From Neoceratodus forsteri (lineage: Eukaryota > Chordata > Ceratodontiformes > Ceratodontidae): 64,000 nt of DNA. Position 1 is the stretch's first letter. Each line of letters opens with the position of its first letter. The notes under the pieces are model-generated. The model was not told the DNA's origin. It searched no databases and saw nothing but the letters and a program-made list of their open reading frames with translations. The position numbers and the translations under genes were made by a program. Below are positions 31,487 to 42,650 of this stretch, piece after piece. The stretch lies in assembly GCA_016271365.2 (NCBI GenBank), contig CM028132.1, positions 1,184,001,001-1,184,065,000 of the forward strand, given 5' to 3'.

Positions 31487-32938
31487 CTTATGTGATGATG
31501 TCAGTTTATTTTTTTATTTTATTTTATTGAATCTCGGAACTAAGACCTTTGAGCCAGGGGCTCTTTTACAAAGGCTCCATTGTCAACAAGGAATTATACA
31601 GAGGAGGGAGTAACAGGCATTAGTACATTGGGTACAAATTAGCAGGCTGGGTGAGGTACAATAAACCCAGGAGACATTTGAAAATAAACCTAGTACATAC
31701 AATACATAATAATACTGCTATTAAGTGCTAGGGTTAAAAAGGTAGCCAGAAGTTGTTGGAAGGCAGGTGTACAGGCAGAGAAAGTCGGTTAGAAGGAAAC
31801 TAAAATAGTGATGAGTTATGAGGCATTAGTAGGCCAATAGGTGGAGGAAGAAAAGAAGAAGAAAGAGCAGTCAAGGCGGTTGACTTTGGATGGGATAATA
31901 GTGGTGATTTTCCAGGTTATGGTGTGGGAAACGCTGCAGATTGCAATGGAGCAACAGTGCTAGGGAGAGCTAATACACTCTGCATAGGGACTTTACAAAT
32001 ATACTGTAGATTTAATATTAGCAAAGCACCAACATACAACAGGACCCACCTTGACAAAGTGCCGGGAGCATGTGGGCATGAAATGTTGGGGCTTCAGTGG
32101 GTCCTCTTGTATGTCTTTGGGGTTTTGCAATAAATAATGCTTGCAGCACTATGAAACAATTTTTGAGCATTTTTCTGTGAATTTGAACAGAGTGCTGAAC
32201 CCTTTTCTCTGTTGGCTACCAGAGCAAGCATGAGGAGAGAAGTCATGAGAGAAGTCGGGGTGACAGGTCTGGGGAAGCTGGCACGATAGAGGTTGGACGG
32301 GGGCCGGAAAAGCAAAAAGCTCTGTAGAAAGAAAGAAAAAAGTGTAGTATACAAGAAAATAATGCCATTGAGGGTGGCTAACGAGTTCTTAAACCACAAA
32401 CCTGAAAAATAAGTGGATTTTTTTAGCTTTTTAGCTCCAGGGATGGGATTATTTCAGGTGTGCACAGTGCTTTTCTGATATTTGTTTTATATACTGTAAT
32501 ACATTTACTTAGTTGAACATGGCGTTATTTTAACATTTTTGGTAAAGACATGAAAAAGTAGTTAGCAGTGCTGGAGTTAACCCACTTAGTTTGCCAATGT
32601 CAAACAATTCCCTTACTTGATTCCAATTAATTTCGATCAGCATCATAGGAATAACTACGTTGATTTTGTTTGATTGTGAAAGAGTGAGTGATGTGACTTG
32701 TTGAATCATGGTTGTGAAAGAGTAAAACATGGCTGCTAGCAGTGTTGGGTGTATGTTTGGGAGAGCCTCTGGGAACTGTAATCCCAGTAGGCAAGTGTTT
32801 ATTTTAAAATATTTATATTAAAACTTGGCTGTGCTATTTTGTTATGACAAGATACCACTTTGAGAATTACAGTTTTTTTCCTGTTATGAAAAGGTACTGG
32901 TTTAAAAACACCATTTTGCAGTCTGTTTTGAAAACGTA
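31487..32938. other. Repeat-derived sequence, no gene; LINE/SINE-like 3' end at 31508
   Basis: 31508-31570 has a TTTTATT tract followed by AATCTCGGAACTAAGACC and GACCTTTGAGCCAGGGGCTC. The sequence at 40876-40965 is a diverged relative behind an (ATTT)n tract, so both are 3' ends of one retroposon family on the minus strand. The rest, to the Tigger end at 32939, has no reading frame I can assign. Confidence 0.45.
32025..32135. repeat. Inverted-repeat segment with a GAAA-type loop motif
   Basis: CATACAACAGGACCCAC (32033-32049) pairs with GTGGGTCCTCTTGTATG (32098-32114). Between them is CTTGACAAAGTGCC, then GGGCATGAAATGTTGG, a small stem followed by GAAA. The layout resembles a decayed hammerhead-like core of the type carried by Penelope-like and other retroelements, but core residues deviate. 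I list it as a hairpin; ribozyme identity is speculative. Confidence 0.35.
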
Positions 32939-33299
32939 CAGTCAGTTCCACTTGTTTGCACACTCTCGGGGAAGCCCCAAAATGTGCATACGTCTGAAAT
33001 TGCACTAATATGAAATCAGGAGTTTCAGAGCAAGTCTGCATGGTGTGTAGTGTGAAGTGCTGATTCTCATTCATAGATTATGGAGAGAATTGTTGTTCAT
33101 GCTGTTTGTTTATTTTAACACATACTGTACTGCATAAGCAAATGTTAAAAATGTTAAAAACAGTTTCTAAAACCTTTTTAAAAAGTCTGTAATACTCCGC
33201 TTTTGCGTGTCAGCAGTGAGAGACACAAGCCACCGTTCAAAGGAGTAGAACCAACTAAAGTCATTTTGTTCTTTGGTTTCTACATACAGGTGTATGCTT

Positions 33300-33597
33300 C
33301 ATATCATTTTCACATGTCCTTAGTGGTTGGGATTGGCAAGTGTTGTTCTTCCTTGTCAGCCACTTCATTTTCAGCTTCAATACCCATGACTGCCTGGCAG
33401 ATCTCCACCTCGCTCAGCCCACCCAGTGGTGGCTCAGCATTGTCTAGTGCAGCGTTGGCTTCAAAGTCAGCTGCAAACATTTCTTTGGGTGGGGTGATGG
33501 GCTTCTTCGATCCAGTGGGTGCTTCCAGGAGGCCAGCTTTGATGAAGCAGTTCTTCATGGTGTCTGCTTTAACTTCAAGCCAGGCTGTGTGCAGTAG
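33300..33597 (-). pseudogene. Tigger transposase C-terminal fragment
   Basis: The frame includes AWLEVKADTMKNCFIKAGLL and an acidic tail, the usual C-terminal region of Tigger/pogo transposases after the DDE core. It stops being Tigger-like at about 33600, where the 3' terminal repeats of CR1 copy 2 begin. The segment between the second catalytic Asp and this block is not in the window, so it was deleted. Confidence 0.7.
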
Positions 33598-33599
33598 TA

Positions 33600-33645
33600 C
33601 ACAGAAACATAGAAACACAGAAATTACATAGAAACATAGACTTTG
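33600..33645 (-). repeat. CR1 3'-terminal octamer repeats
   Basis: Plus strand shows repeated ACATAGAA / ACACAGAA units, the reverse complement of TTTCTATG, comparable to the octamer 3' ends of CR1 elements. CR1 copy 3 has the same motif once or twice at 48275-48287. Confidence 0.75.
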
Positions 33646-33730
33646 ACGGCAGATAAGGACCACTTGGCCCACCCAGTCTGCCCATTTCCCTACCTATTGG
33701 ATAAGCTGCAGATTCTAGTTAACCAACAGC

Positions 33731-35065
33731 CTACTTCCTGCAACCCCTCACTATAATTGCCTTATGTCTGTCCCATGCATGTTTGAATTCCCCCACTGTT
33801 TTAGACCCCACAACCTCCCCAGGAAGGCGGTTCCATGCATCCACCACTCTCTCTGTGAAAAATAATTTCCTCACATTACCCCTGAGTCGTCCCCCCTCTA
33901 TCTTTAAATTGTGCCCCCTTGTTCTTGCACATCTCTTTTTCTGAAAGATGCTACCCTCCTGGACTTTGTTGATTCCCTTGAGGTACTTGAAAGTTTCTAT
34001 CATGTCCCCCTGTCCCTCCTTTCATCAAGGGTATACATATTAAGCTCTCTCAGTCTCTCTTCATATGGTTTCTGATGCAGACCCTGCACCATTTTAGTTG
34101 CCCTTCTCTGGACTGCTTCCATCCTGTCTATGTCCTTGTGTAGATGAGGTTTCCAAAACTGCACACAGTACTTCAGATGGGGTCTCTCCAACTGTCTGTA
34201 CAGAGGGATAACCACTTCCCTTTTTCTACTTGCGATGCTCCTCCCTGTGCATCCCAGTATCCCCCTGGCTCTCCTTACTGACTTTTCACATTGCTTACCC
34301 ACCTGTAGGTCATCTGATATGACTACCCCAGGTCCCTTTCCATTATTATTGTTGTTAGTGCCTCCCCTGCCATTGTGTACTCTTCTCCTGGGTTTTTGTT
34401 TCCCAGGTGCATTACTTTGGACTTCTTTGCATTGAATCTAAGTTGCCATACGTCTGACCATTCCTCCAACTTTGCCAAGTACCTTCTCATCCTTTCTACC
34501 CCCCCACTTGTGTATCAACTCTGTTACAGATCTTTGTGTCATCTGCAAAGAGGCATACCTTTCCTTCCAGACCCTCTGCAATGTCACCTATAAAGATGTT
34601 AAAGAGGACTGGACCCAGTACTGAGCCCTGAGGTACTCCACTAGTAACCCGACTTTTTTCGGAATGAGTTCCATTCACTATCACCTTCTGTGTCCTGTTG
34701 TGCAGCGGGTTTGCTACCCAGGCTACCACCCTGGGACCCACTCCCAGGCTGGCTAACTTGATTATTAATTTTTTGTGCGGGACTGTGTCAAATGCCTTGC
34801 TAAAGTCTAGGTAGGCCATATCCACAGCCCCTCCCTGGTCTACTACTTTGGTCACCCAGTCAAAGAAATCAATTAGATTCATCTGACATGATCTTCCTGC
34901 TGTGAATCCATGCTGCTTTGGGTTCTGTGCCCCGCTGGCCTCTAGGTACTCAACAATTCTTTCTTTCAGAAGTGATTCCATAATTTTCCCTACCGCTGAG
35001 GTCAAACTAACAGGTCTGTAGTTTCCTGCTTCTGCCTTGCTCCCACTTTTGTGAAGGGGAATCAC
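33731..35065 (-). pseudogene. CR1 copy 2 ORF2: reverse transcriptase and C-terminus
   Basis: Frame 35065-34496 holds RT: NYRPVSLTSAVGKIMESLL, QHGFTAGRS, MAYLDFSKAFDTVPH (first Asp), TSGVPQGSVLGPVLF and CLFADDTKI (catalytic F-A-D-D). It stops near 34496; frames 34302-34000 (LKYCVQFWKPH, a CR1 signature) and 34003-33731 (LFFTERVVDAWNRLPGEVV) complete the protein. Three frame breaks separate the pieces. The catalytic residues are intact. Confidence 0.92.
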
Positions 35066-35139
35066 ATCTGCCCTTCTTTAGTCCTCAGGTACCACCCTAT
35101 CCTCCCATGATTTGTTAAAAAGTGTGGTCAGTGTTGTCA

Positions 35140-36532
35140 CTAGGTCCCCCTTAGTTCTTTTAGGATTCTGGGCTGAATCCCGTCAGGCCCCATTGCTTTA
35201 TCCACCTTGAGTTTTAGGAGTTCTTTCAGGACTCTTTCTTCTGTAAATGGACTGGTGTCAACCCCCCTACCCAGCGTGATTCTATTGTTTGGTTTAGGTA
35301 ACTCCTCCTCTTCTTCTTTTGTGAATACTGAGCAAAAGTATTCATTCAGTATCTCTGCCTTTTCACTGTCTACCTCTGCCCACCTCCCCTCTCCTTTATT
35401 AATCTTCACTATCCCTCCCTTAACCTTTCTATGCTCCTTAATGTACGTATAAAAGGTTTTATCCCCCTTCTTAACTGAGTTGGCTATCTTTTCCTCGGTT
35501 TGGGCCTTTGCTGTTCTGATTGCCTTTCCCACTTCTTTCTGCTTTAATTGATACAGCTCCCTGTCGTGCTTCTTCTATGATTCCTTATACTTTTTGAATG
35601 CAGTCTTTTTCTCCTTAACCTTCCATGCCACCTCTTTTGAGAACCATAGTGGTTTTTCACTCTGCTTTTTTTTCTTTATTTGTTTCACACATAGGCTTGT
35701 TGCCTCAATGATGGCAGTTTTGATTTTTTCTCCATTGTTCTTCCACCCCTCCTTTCTGGCCATTTGCTAGTGCATTCCTCAGGCATTCACCCATTTTGCC
35801 AAAGTCAGCCCTTCTAAAGTCGAATATCCTTGTTTTTGTATGGCTTGTCTCCATGGTTGTGCTTATTGTGAAGCACACTGTGCAGTGGTCGCTTGTTTCC
35901 AGATGTCTACTGACTTCTAAATCTGTGATCCTTTCTCCATTTGAGAGTACCAGGTCTAATATTGCTCCCTCCCGAGTGGGTTCCAACACTAGCTGTTTAA
36001 GGCTTGCCCCCTGTAGGTCATCGAGAATTACCCTGCTCTTGGATGTGGCTGCGGTACATGTCGTCCAGTTAACATCTGGCATATTCAGGTCCCCCTTCAA
36101 CAGTATCTCCCCTTTTTCAGCCATTTTGAGAATATCCTCTTTCATTTTCTTGTCCATTTCCTCCCCTTGAGACGGGGGTCTGTGTACAACCCCTGTGCGG
36201 ACTGTGATGCCATTCCCTGTCTCCAAGGTGACCCACAGTGCCTCTTGTCCTCCCCCTTTACTTTTTAGTTCTGTAGCTTTGATCCCTTCCCTTATGTAGA
36301 GAGTTACTCCACCTCTTCTTTTACCCTCCCTGTCCTTTCTGTAGATTGTGTACCATGGTATGTTGACATCCCAGTCATGGTTCTCCGTGTACCATGTTTC
36401 CGTGACTGCCACAATATCCAAGTGTTCCTCTTTCATCAGGGCTACTAGCTCAGGAAGCTTGTTTTCCAGACTACGGGCGTTGGTACTCATTGCCCTCCAT
36501 TTAATGTTGGCTTTATCCTTTTCTCCTCCCAT
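35140..36532 (-). pseudogene. CR1 copy 2 ORF2: endonuclease and linker
   Basis: A 275-codon open frame (36532-35705) covers the endonuclease: MSTNARSLENKLPELVALM, VAVTETWY, IYRKDREGKRRGGV, LLKGDLNMPDVNW and SDHCTVCF. GDLN replaces the usual GDFN, keeping the Asp and Asn. Frames 35763-35575 and 35532-35140 are the linker to RT (KVDKAMGPDGIQPRILKEL at its end). The endonuclease itself looks complete; the linker has at least two frame changes. Confidence 0.92.
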
Positions 36533-36682
36533 CCCTGCTCTTTTTGCCTTAGTCTATTTCTCCATTTACCCCTGTTCAGCCCTCTGTCAACCTCTGTACC
36601 TCAGTGTTTACCTTACTACCTGCCATGTTTTGTGGGGGGAGGCTTGAAATTTCCTGCTTCCTATCAGCACCTCCCCCCTTGG

Positions 36683-36994
36683 CTAGTTTAAAAGCTTGCC
36701 AAGGAAGCATTTAAACCTATCACCTAGGTGCTTGGTTCCCTTCCTGGACAGATGCAGACCATCGTGCCAGTATAGACCTTCATCTCTCCAGGTGGACCCC
36801 CAGTCCCCAATGAAGCCAAAGCCCTGTGCTCTGCACCAGTTTTGCAACCATTCATTAAACTGCATGGTGTGCAGTACCCTGGCCTCACCCCTGACATAGA
36901 CTGGCAGCACCTCTGAGAAGGTTACCGTGCTTGCTACCTGTCTGAAACCCCTCCCCAACTCCACAAACTCATCCTGCACTGCACTGATCTCGAT
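36683..36994 (-). pseudogene. CR1 copy 2 ORF1: SGNH hydrolase-like C-terminal part
   Basis: The frame carries VLHTMQFNEWLQNWC and, near the end, YWHDGLHLSRKGTKHLGDRF. D-G-L-H is the D-x-x-H catalytic block V of SGNH/GDSL esterases, the domain of many CR1 ORF1 proteins. Only the last third is present; the sequence is replaced at about 36995 by a piece of CR1 3' UTR. ORF1 ends 150 bp before ORF2 starts. Confidence 0.82.
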
Positions 36995-37078
36995 AAGGAC
37001 CGCTAGGCCCACCCAGTCTGCCTATTTTCTCTACCTGCTACAGAAACCACAGACCCTACTTGGTGTTGTAATGCCTTT
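36995..37078 (-). repeat. Fragment of a second CR1 3' end abutting copy 2
   Basis: GATAAGGACCGCTAGGCCCA with CCCACCCAGTCTGCC matches the 3' UTR of copy 2 itself (33654-33692), in the same orientation, immediately beyond the 5' end of copy 2. It is either an older CR1 into which copy 2 inserted or a template-switch chimera. Confidence 0.7.
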
Positions 37079-37079
37079 A

Positions 37080-37920
37080 GCAGCAGCATTTCTTTTAGTC
37101 TGTTTCACTGAGCCAGTCATGGAATCTGCAACGTCTGCAGTCATCCACACATTTGAACTGGCATAGTAGTGGACAGGGAGGGATTAAACATTGATGAACA
37201 TCGACTCCTTTGAAACACCATGGTCTTTGACTTTTGCCGGTAATCATCAGAGGCAATTTCTCGGTCCCGGTACTGCTGGCATAGACAATCACAGACGCAT
37301 GCTTTTTTTGTCTTTTTGTGTCCAGCTGATATTTCCTTTTTAAAACTCAAATTGCCATCTGGTGTTGCTCAAAGAAACAGTGCAGTTTCATCTGCATTAA
37401 AAATGTCTTGTGGCTGGAACTCAGCGAGCAATGTCGGAAGGACCATTCTGATCCATTCGTCGGAGGCAGCAGTGTCCAGCTCTCTCTCCCCATGAATGCA
37501 GTGGTAGGAAATACAGTTTGTCTACTTCCATCTAGAAAGCCAGCCTGATGTGGGTTCCAAAGTCACACCCATACCTGCTGCCAAACTGAGAGCCTTTTCC
37601 AACAAAATGATGCCTGACAGAGACCCCCCCACCCTGAGCCACGGTGAACCACCGTAAAGAGCATACTCTACTTGGGCATCTTTCCCATCTCTCTTTCTTC
37701 TTCGGGGTTTATTGCAGCCACTGCACCACTCCATAAGGATATATCCTCTCTGCATTCCACCATTCAGCAGACACTTGAAATGTCAATGACAGACTCGGAG
37801 ACTAAGTCTTTTCATGGAATGCCAGGAAGACTGGCTTTATTATTAAGCAGTTTCACTTTGGTTTCTAGTGTGAGGGCTTTTCGTTTAATGTGTTCCGTCT
37901 GTAGCTCACGATACATATAG
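37080..37920 (-). pseudogene. Tigger transposase N-terminal and central part
   Basis: From 37920 on the minus strand: KRKALTLETKVKLLNN (first helix-turn-helix), then KRDGKDAQVEYALYG and GVTLEPTSGWLSRWK (CENP-B-type HTH, 37755-37522). Next comes FNADETALF (first catalytic Asp), EISAGHKKTKKACVC and KLPLMITGKSQRPWCFKGV (37292-37095), ending FHDWLSE. Several stops and frame changes are present. The rest of the D-D-D catalytic core is missing before the C-terminal fragment at 33300-33597. Confidence 0.85.
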
Positions 37921-37930
37921 AAGAACACAG

Positions 37931-38139
37931 AGCAGACTGACAGCAGAACAGGAACAGGGGATAGTCATTGTGGCGTGCTTAGTGTGCATAAATAGCCTTA
38001 AGGTAAGCAAATTAGCACGTAATCAAGGGAACTGGGATGGGGAAATAAGGTGTGAAAGGGCTGCAGTTGCACTGACTGTCAGATGAAAATATTGCATACA
38101 ACCACCAAAAAAGTAAGTACATATAACCAGATTTTTTTG
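37931..38139. other. No feature recognised
   Basis: About 210 bp between the Tigger N-terminus and L2 copy 2. It may include the 5' untranslated end of Tigger; I could not find its inverted repeat. Confidence 0.35.
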
Positions 38140-39600
38140 TAAGTAATTATTTATAGCGTGCCCTATCCCTGAGGCTCAATGTGCTGTACAGTATACAGAC
38201 AGTGAACAGAGGGTTAAATATATAATTCAGAAAAAGTGAGAAACACATAACTAAATTACTAGGAGCATTATAAAAATAAAATAGTAGCAGTTAAGACACA
38301 TAAAACCAGTATGGATTAGATCACGAAGGCCTCGCTGAAGAGATGTGCTTTCAGACCCCGCTTAAAGGCCTCCAACGAGGAGGTCTCCCTCAAGGATCTT
38401 GGAAGCAAATTCCACAGGACTAGCACAACCACTGCAAATATACGATCATCACATATTTTTAGTCGGGCCCTGGGAATTGCTAGGAGGCCTTCCTTAGAGG
38501 AGCAGAGTGAGTGCTGAGAGTGGTAGGGAGTCAGGAGATAACTCGGATAGCTAGGATCCAGATCGTATGAGCTCCATAGGTGAGAAGACCGACCTTGAAG
38601 GAGATTTGCCACTTCACCAGCAGCCAGTGCAGATCACCCAGTACCAGGGTCACATGACGTGACCTTGAGAGGCCAATCAATAAGCAGGCTGCCACATTCT
38701 GCACTAGCTGCAGGCAACACAGGTCCCCTCCACTAACCCCAAGTTACAGTAGTCAAATCTGGATGTCACAAATGCATGCACCAGTGAGGGCATGTCCTCC
38801 GGTGGGAAAAGGGCTTTGATATAGGTGATATTCCTCAAGTGATAGAAACCACCCTGGACAACACCTTAGACTCAAATGCCAATCTGTCATCGAGGATAAC
38901 ACCCAGATTTTTCACCCCTGTGGTGGCCACCAATGTGGTTAGGCCCAGCGTCACGCTGGAGCTCACCTCGGCAGTCTCTGCTGCTCGCCGTTGACTAGAG
39001 TCAATCACTAGTACCTCTGTTTTGTCTGCATTGAACCTCAGTCAGCTAGAAGACATCCAGTCCTGGATCTTGGCCAGGCACGCATTTAGTACCTCCATGG
39101 CACCAACAGTCCTGGGTGCAGGAGGCATACAGCTGGGTGTCGACTGCATAGCTGTGGAAACCCACGCGGTAGTGTCGAATGATCTCACCCAGGGGAAGCA
39201 TGTACACTGCAAACAACATGGGTGAGAAGATCGAGCCCTGGGGGACTCCACATGGCAGGGGCTTCAGGCGAGAGGAGAAAATCCCCATTACTACCCTTTG
39301 TGTCCTGCCAGTGAGAAGGGACTGGAACCAGTTGATGACAGTACCAGTGAGTCAACAAAGCCCCTTAAGGTGATCTAACAACACGCCAGTGTCAAAAGCT
39401 GAGGAAAGATCGAGGAGAATGAGAATTGACCGCTCTCCTCTATCTGTAGTCCTGAGGTGGTCATTATGCACCTGGAAAAGTGCTGTTTCAGTACTGTGCC
39501 TCAACCAAAATCCAGACTGAAGGGGCTCAAAGATGTCAAAAGCAGCAAGATGGTCTTCAAGCTGCAGTGCCATGATTTTCTCAATAACCTTGCCATGCTT
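38140..39600 (-). mobile_element. L2 LINE copy 2, 5'-truncated
   Basis: Minus-strand frames give the RT from QLEDHLAAFDIFEPLQSGFW (39573-39352) and CGVPQGSIFSPMLFAVYMLP with a degraded catalytic box YAVD (39288-39046), then the tail LKICDDRIFAVV and LRETSSLEAFKRGLKAHLFS (38612-38316). The 3' UTR at 38148-38210 aligns with that of copy 1 at 6815-6860. It starts inside RT at about 39600, typical 5' truncation. More diverged than copy 1. Confidence 0.85.
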
Positions 39601-40875
39601 GTATATGAATGATCACATACAGTACTTGTTTTATATTATACTGTATGGCCAGATCAGTGTTGCAAGCCCCACTCCACACACCAGACACACAGAGAAATAC
39701 TTTGGGGGTGTTATGGATTGTATAGAAGCCACTCCCTGCACCCAGCTGCTCAGTACCCACCCACTTGGTGTCCCAAAATGAGTCTTGGTATATAAAACAT
39801 ACTGTAATTTCTAGTTCATTTCTTTAAAAAAGCACACTGCTTGAGTGCCGACTACTTACTCTAAAACAGTTGGCAGTTTCCATTCAGGTTAACCAAATCA
39901 GGTCAGTGGAACACTAACTGTCATAGAGTAAAGGAGATGGGGCTTAATGGTGGACCGTTTTTAACATGTAAAAAACTATCGATTATGTTTTATGTAGAAA
40001 GAATGATTTTGGGGCATCATGTGGGTAGGTATTTAGCACCTTGTTGTAGGGAGAGTCCCCCCACCCCATGTACTGTTTATACTCCTTTGCCAGGACAGGC
40101 TGGACTCCCTGCAGCCCTGCCCCACTGACCCCCACCATCAGACATCTCCCAAGGACTTACCTAGTGGTCTGAATAACCCCACGGATTCTCCCCATGACAG
40201 AGTCAGGGAGGGGAGGGATGTCCTCCCCCCTCAGAGTACAAATCTAGTTCTCTGCCTCCAGGTCCTGGCGATGTGGTGGGTGAGGGATCAGTGGGCAGGG
40301 TTTCATTCAAGCTTGTCCTGCCACCATTTTTCCTTCATTTTCTCCCTTCTGTGTGCTTGGGAGCACTCCTCAACATACGCTTATGCAGGTATGTGCATGC
40401 TGCGGATCCCGCAGCATGACCTACGTCTGCCGCTCCCATCCCACACTGCCACCAGGCCTTCACCTGGTGGCAGTCATTCCGCAGAGCAAGCAGTCCTCCC
40501 CCAGGAGTGAAGAGCAGTCCCTCAGATGCTTGATTCCCCGGCCAACCCTCAGCAACCTGTGCTCGTTTCCGAACAGGGGTCGCTGGTATGGAGCGAGGTG
40601 TTGCATCTAGCGCCTCAACCCTCAGCACCACTGGGCCAGCTGTAGGGAGAGTTTTTTATACAAAATATTAAAAAAAACACACAAAAAACAACAACAAATT
40701 AACCGTGTGTACATATACATATTTTAAATTGCCATGGGCTTATTGAGTTGGTTTTGCAAATTGTTGTACCATAATAATGATGTCAAAACTACTGTATTGT
40801 ACAGTTTGTTGATTTCACTGCTATGGTACAACAGTTTCTGTTTTTGGCTGTATGGCTTTCCATACACAATTGTCC
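39601..40875. other. Unassigned intron sequence
   Basis: No gene or repeat family recognised. 40330-40640 is GC-rich with CpGs and open in several frames but without motifs or splice structure. 40640-40700 is A-rich. Confidence 0.35.
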
Positions 40876-40910
<35 letters not shown>

Positions 40911-40965
40911 TGAAATCGGAATTACAACCCTTTGAGTCATAGACTCGTTTCCAAAGACTCCATGT
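40876..40965 (-). repeat. (ATTT)n microsatellite and retroposon 3' end
   Basis: Eight to nine ATTT units at 40876-40911 (TAAA tail on the minus strand) are followed by GAAATCGGAATTACAACC and CTTTGAGTCATAGACTC, a relative of the sequence at 31535-31580. It probably marks the 3' end of a tRNA/LINE-type retroposon on the minus strand. 40966-42370 shows nothing else I can assign. Confidence 0.55.
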
Positions 40966-42432
40966 CATAATAAAACATAGACATTCATACAGTACATACA
41001 TAAAATAAATGTGGGTGAGCAATCATACAGAGTATAAATACAATAAGTACGGGTTAATGCCTATACATTTGATAGCTAAAACAGGGCAGAGCTATTGATA
41101 TATTTACCTAATGATCGGTTAAGACCTATACAATTGGTAGCTAAAGCAATGCATGATATGAGTTGGTATTAAGCCGCCTCAGGGAGGCCTTGTCTTATAC
41201 ATAATACAATGCATTCATAGTCCAGTGCAACTGTATGGTAACCGAGGGAGGTGAGGAGCCTGTAGGCTAGAAATAGTGAGGGCTGTCCACTGCCAGGCCA
41301 AGGGTGGGTGCGTGGCCTAGCGGTGAGGCTGTAATATAGTACTGTATTGTTATTAAAACTCCAGTAATCCCGTGTTGCATATTTCATTCATTGACCCCAT
41401 TCCTAACTCAGGTTATTAATTTCATTGATGACCCAGGCTATTATTCAATATATCCTTCTAATATAACATAACTGCATTGTATTGCTACCAAAGTCCTTTT
41501 TTCATAGTAGAACACCTCTCCTATATGTCATTGTAGCACTTACCAGTACCAAGATTGTATGGCCTGCAGTCCAGTCCATAAATTCGGCTGGTAATAAGAT
41601 GAGGGTGAAAATACCAGCTCGGCATGGCATTTTGGTTCAGGACACAAACCAGGTCATACACTGTAGGTTTGGCCTCACTCAAAACTCACGTATAATTGGG
41701 AGAGCTTGTGTGGTTTTTGTTATTACAATTAATTTTCTTAGAATAGACCAACCATGATCAGTATTACAGTGTACTGGTAGATAACACTAGATACAGATTA
41801 AATTCAGAACGGATCTCTGGTGGACAATTAAAAATGTATTAAATACAGTTTTGTTTGCGTTTAATACAGTATAATTATTATATTATTAAAGTTCTTCTTG
41901 GGCCCTCTGCAGCTTCTTCCAGATCAATCTATTACTATTTTCTCAGGTGGTGCCTGTTTTTCCTCTTGCTGAGGAATGACTTGCACCTTGTTAGTACAGT
42001 AAGAATGGTCCAGTTATCCCTGTTGGTTACATGAGGTTGAGCAAAAGTTATATGTTTCACATTATACACAAGAGAACTGGCAGAGAAGTAGCAGGATGAA
42101 TATAATTTTAATAACTTCCTTGTGCAGTTGATGACACGCACACACCATATCTCTGAATAAGCAGACATGCACCATCAGGAACTTACGTCAACCTGAGTGC
42201 ATTTAAAGGCTAACTGAATTAAAACACACAGGTGCACACTTGTTGTCTATTGCCCGAAGCCACAATGATTGGAAATACTTCCTCAGCAAAGACATAGTGG
42301 CTCTGATGGTTACCTAGGAGTGACTGGTATACTGTAGATCAGCCAGTGTGATCTCCCCAGGAAGACATAGCAGGTGGTACTCTGGTGCTACAGAGAAGCG
42401 GTGTGTATAGCTTGGAGAAAAATAGTTCAACA

Positions 42433-42537
42433 AGAGGATTCCACACTGGAATATGTGAGAGGCACAACCACCAGACTGTCAAACCAGAGGATTTTCAATG
42501 TGGAATATATGAGAGGCACAACCACCGCAATTGTTAC
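42433..42537. repeat. Tandem duplication, one copy also inverted at 45923-45998
   Basis: GAGAGGCACAACCACC occurs twice, 53 bp apart (42457-42472 and 42512-42527), each preceded by AGAGGATT...GGAATAT. The reverse complement (GGTGGCTGTGCCTCTCATAT) is at 45957-45976. These may be ends of one repeat family, with younger elements inserted between. Confidence 0.6.
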
Positions 42538-42650
42538 AACAAAGGGAGCAAGTCTTTCTCTCAAAAAGATTACTTTGCCTGCATGCTGTCTTCAGCACAG
42601 AGCACACTGCTGCTATTGCTCCCCTTAGTAATTACTACATTACAGAAAAT

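Larger units (their letters stand above)
33600..36994 (-). mobile_element. CR1 LINE copy 2, well preserved
   Basis: Order on the minus strand: ORF1 C-terminal part (36994-36683), ORF2 endonuclease (36532-35705), linker (35763-35140), RT (35065-34496), C-terminal region (34302-33731) and a 3' end made of TTTCTATG-like octamers (33600-33645). The octamers mark the CR1 clade. It inserted into the Tigger copy and is the best preserved LINE in the window. Confidence 0.93.
32939..37930 (-). mobile_element. Tigger/pogo-type DNA transposon, split by CR1 copy 2
   Basis: Transposase pieces on the minus strand occur at 37920-37080 and 33597-33300, with a complete CR1 between. One terminus is plausible at 32939: TA followed by CAGTCAGTTCCACTTGTTTG, the CAG start and TA duplication expected for pogo-like elements. 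The opposite terminus was not found near 37930-38140, so that side is probably lost. Confidence 0.72.

Noticed and set aside
33300..37920. Intact domesticated Tigger gene
   Set aside because: The frame has multiple stops, lacks the remainder of the catalytic core and is split by a 3.4-kb CR1.
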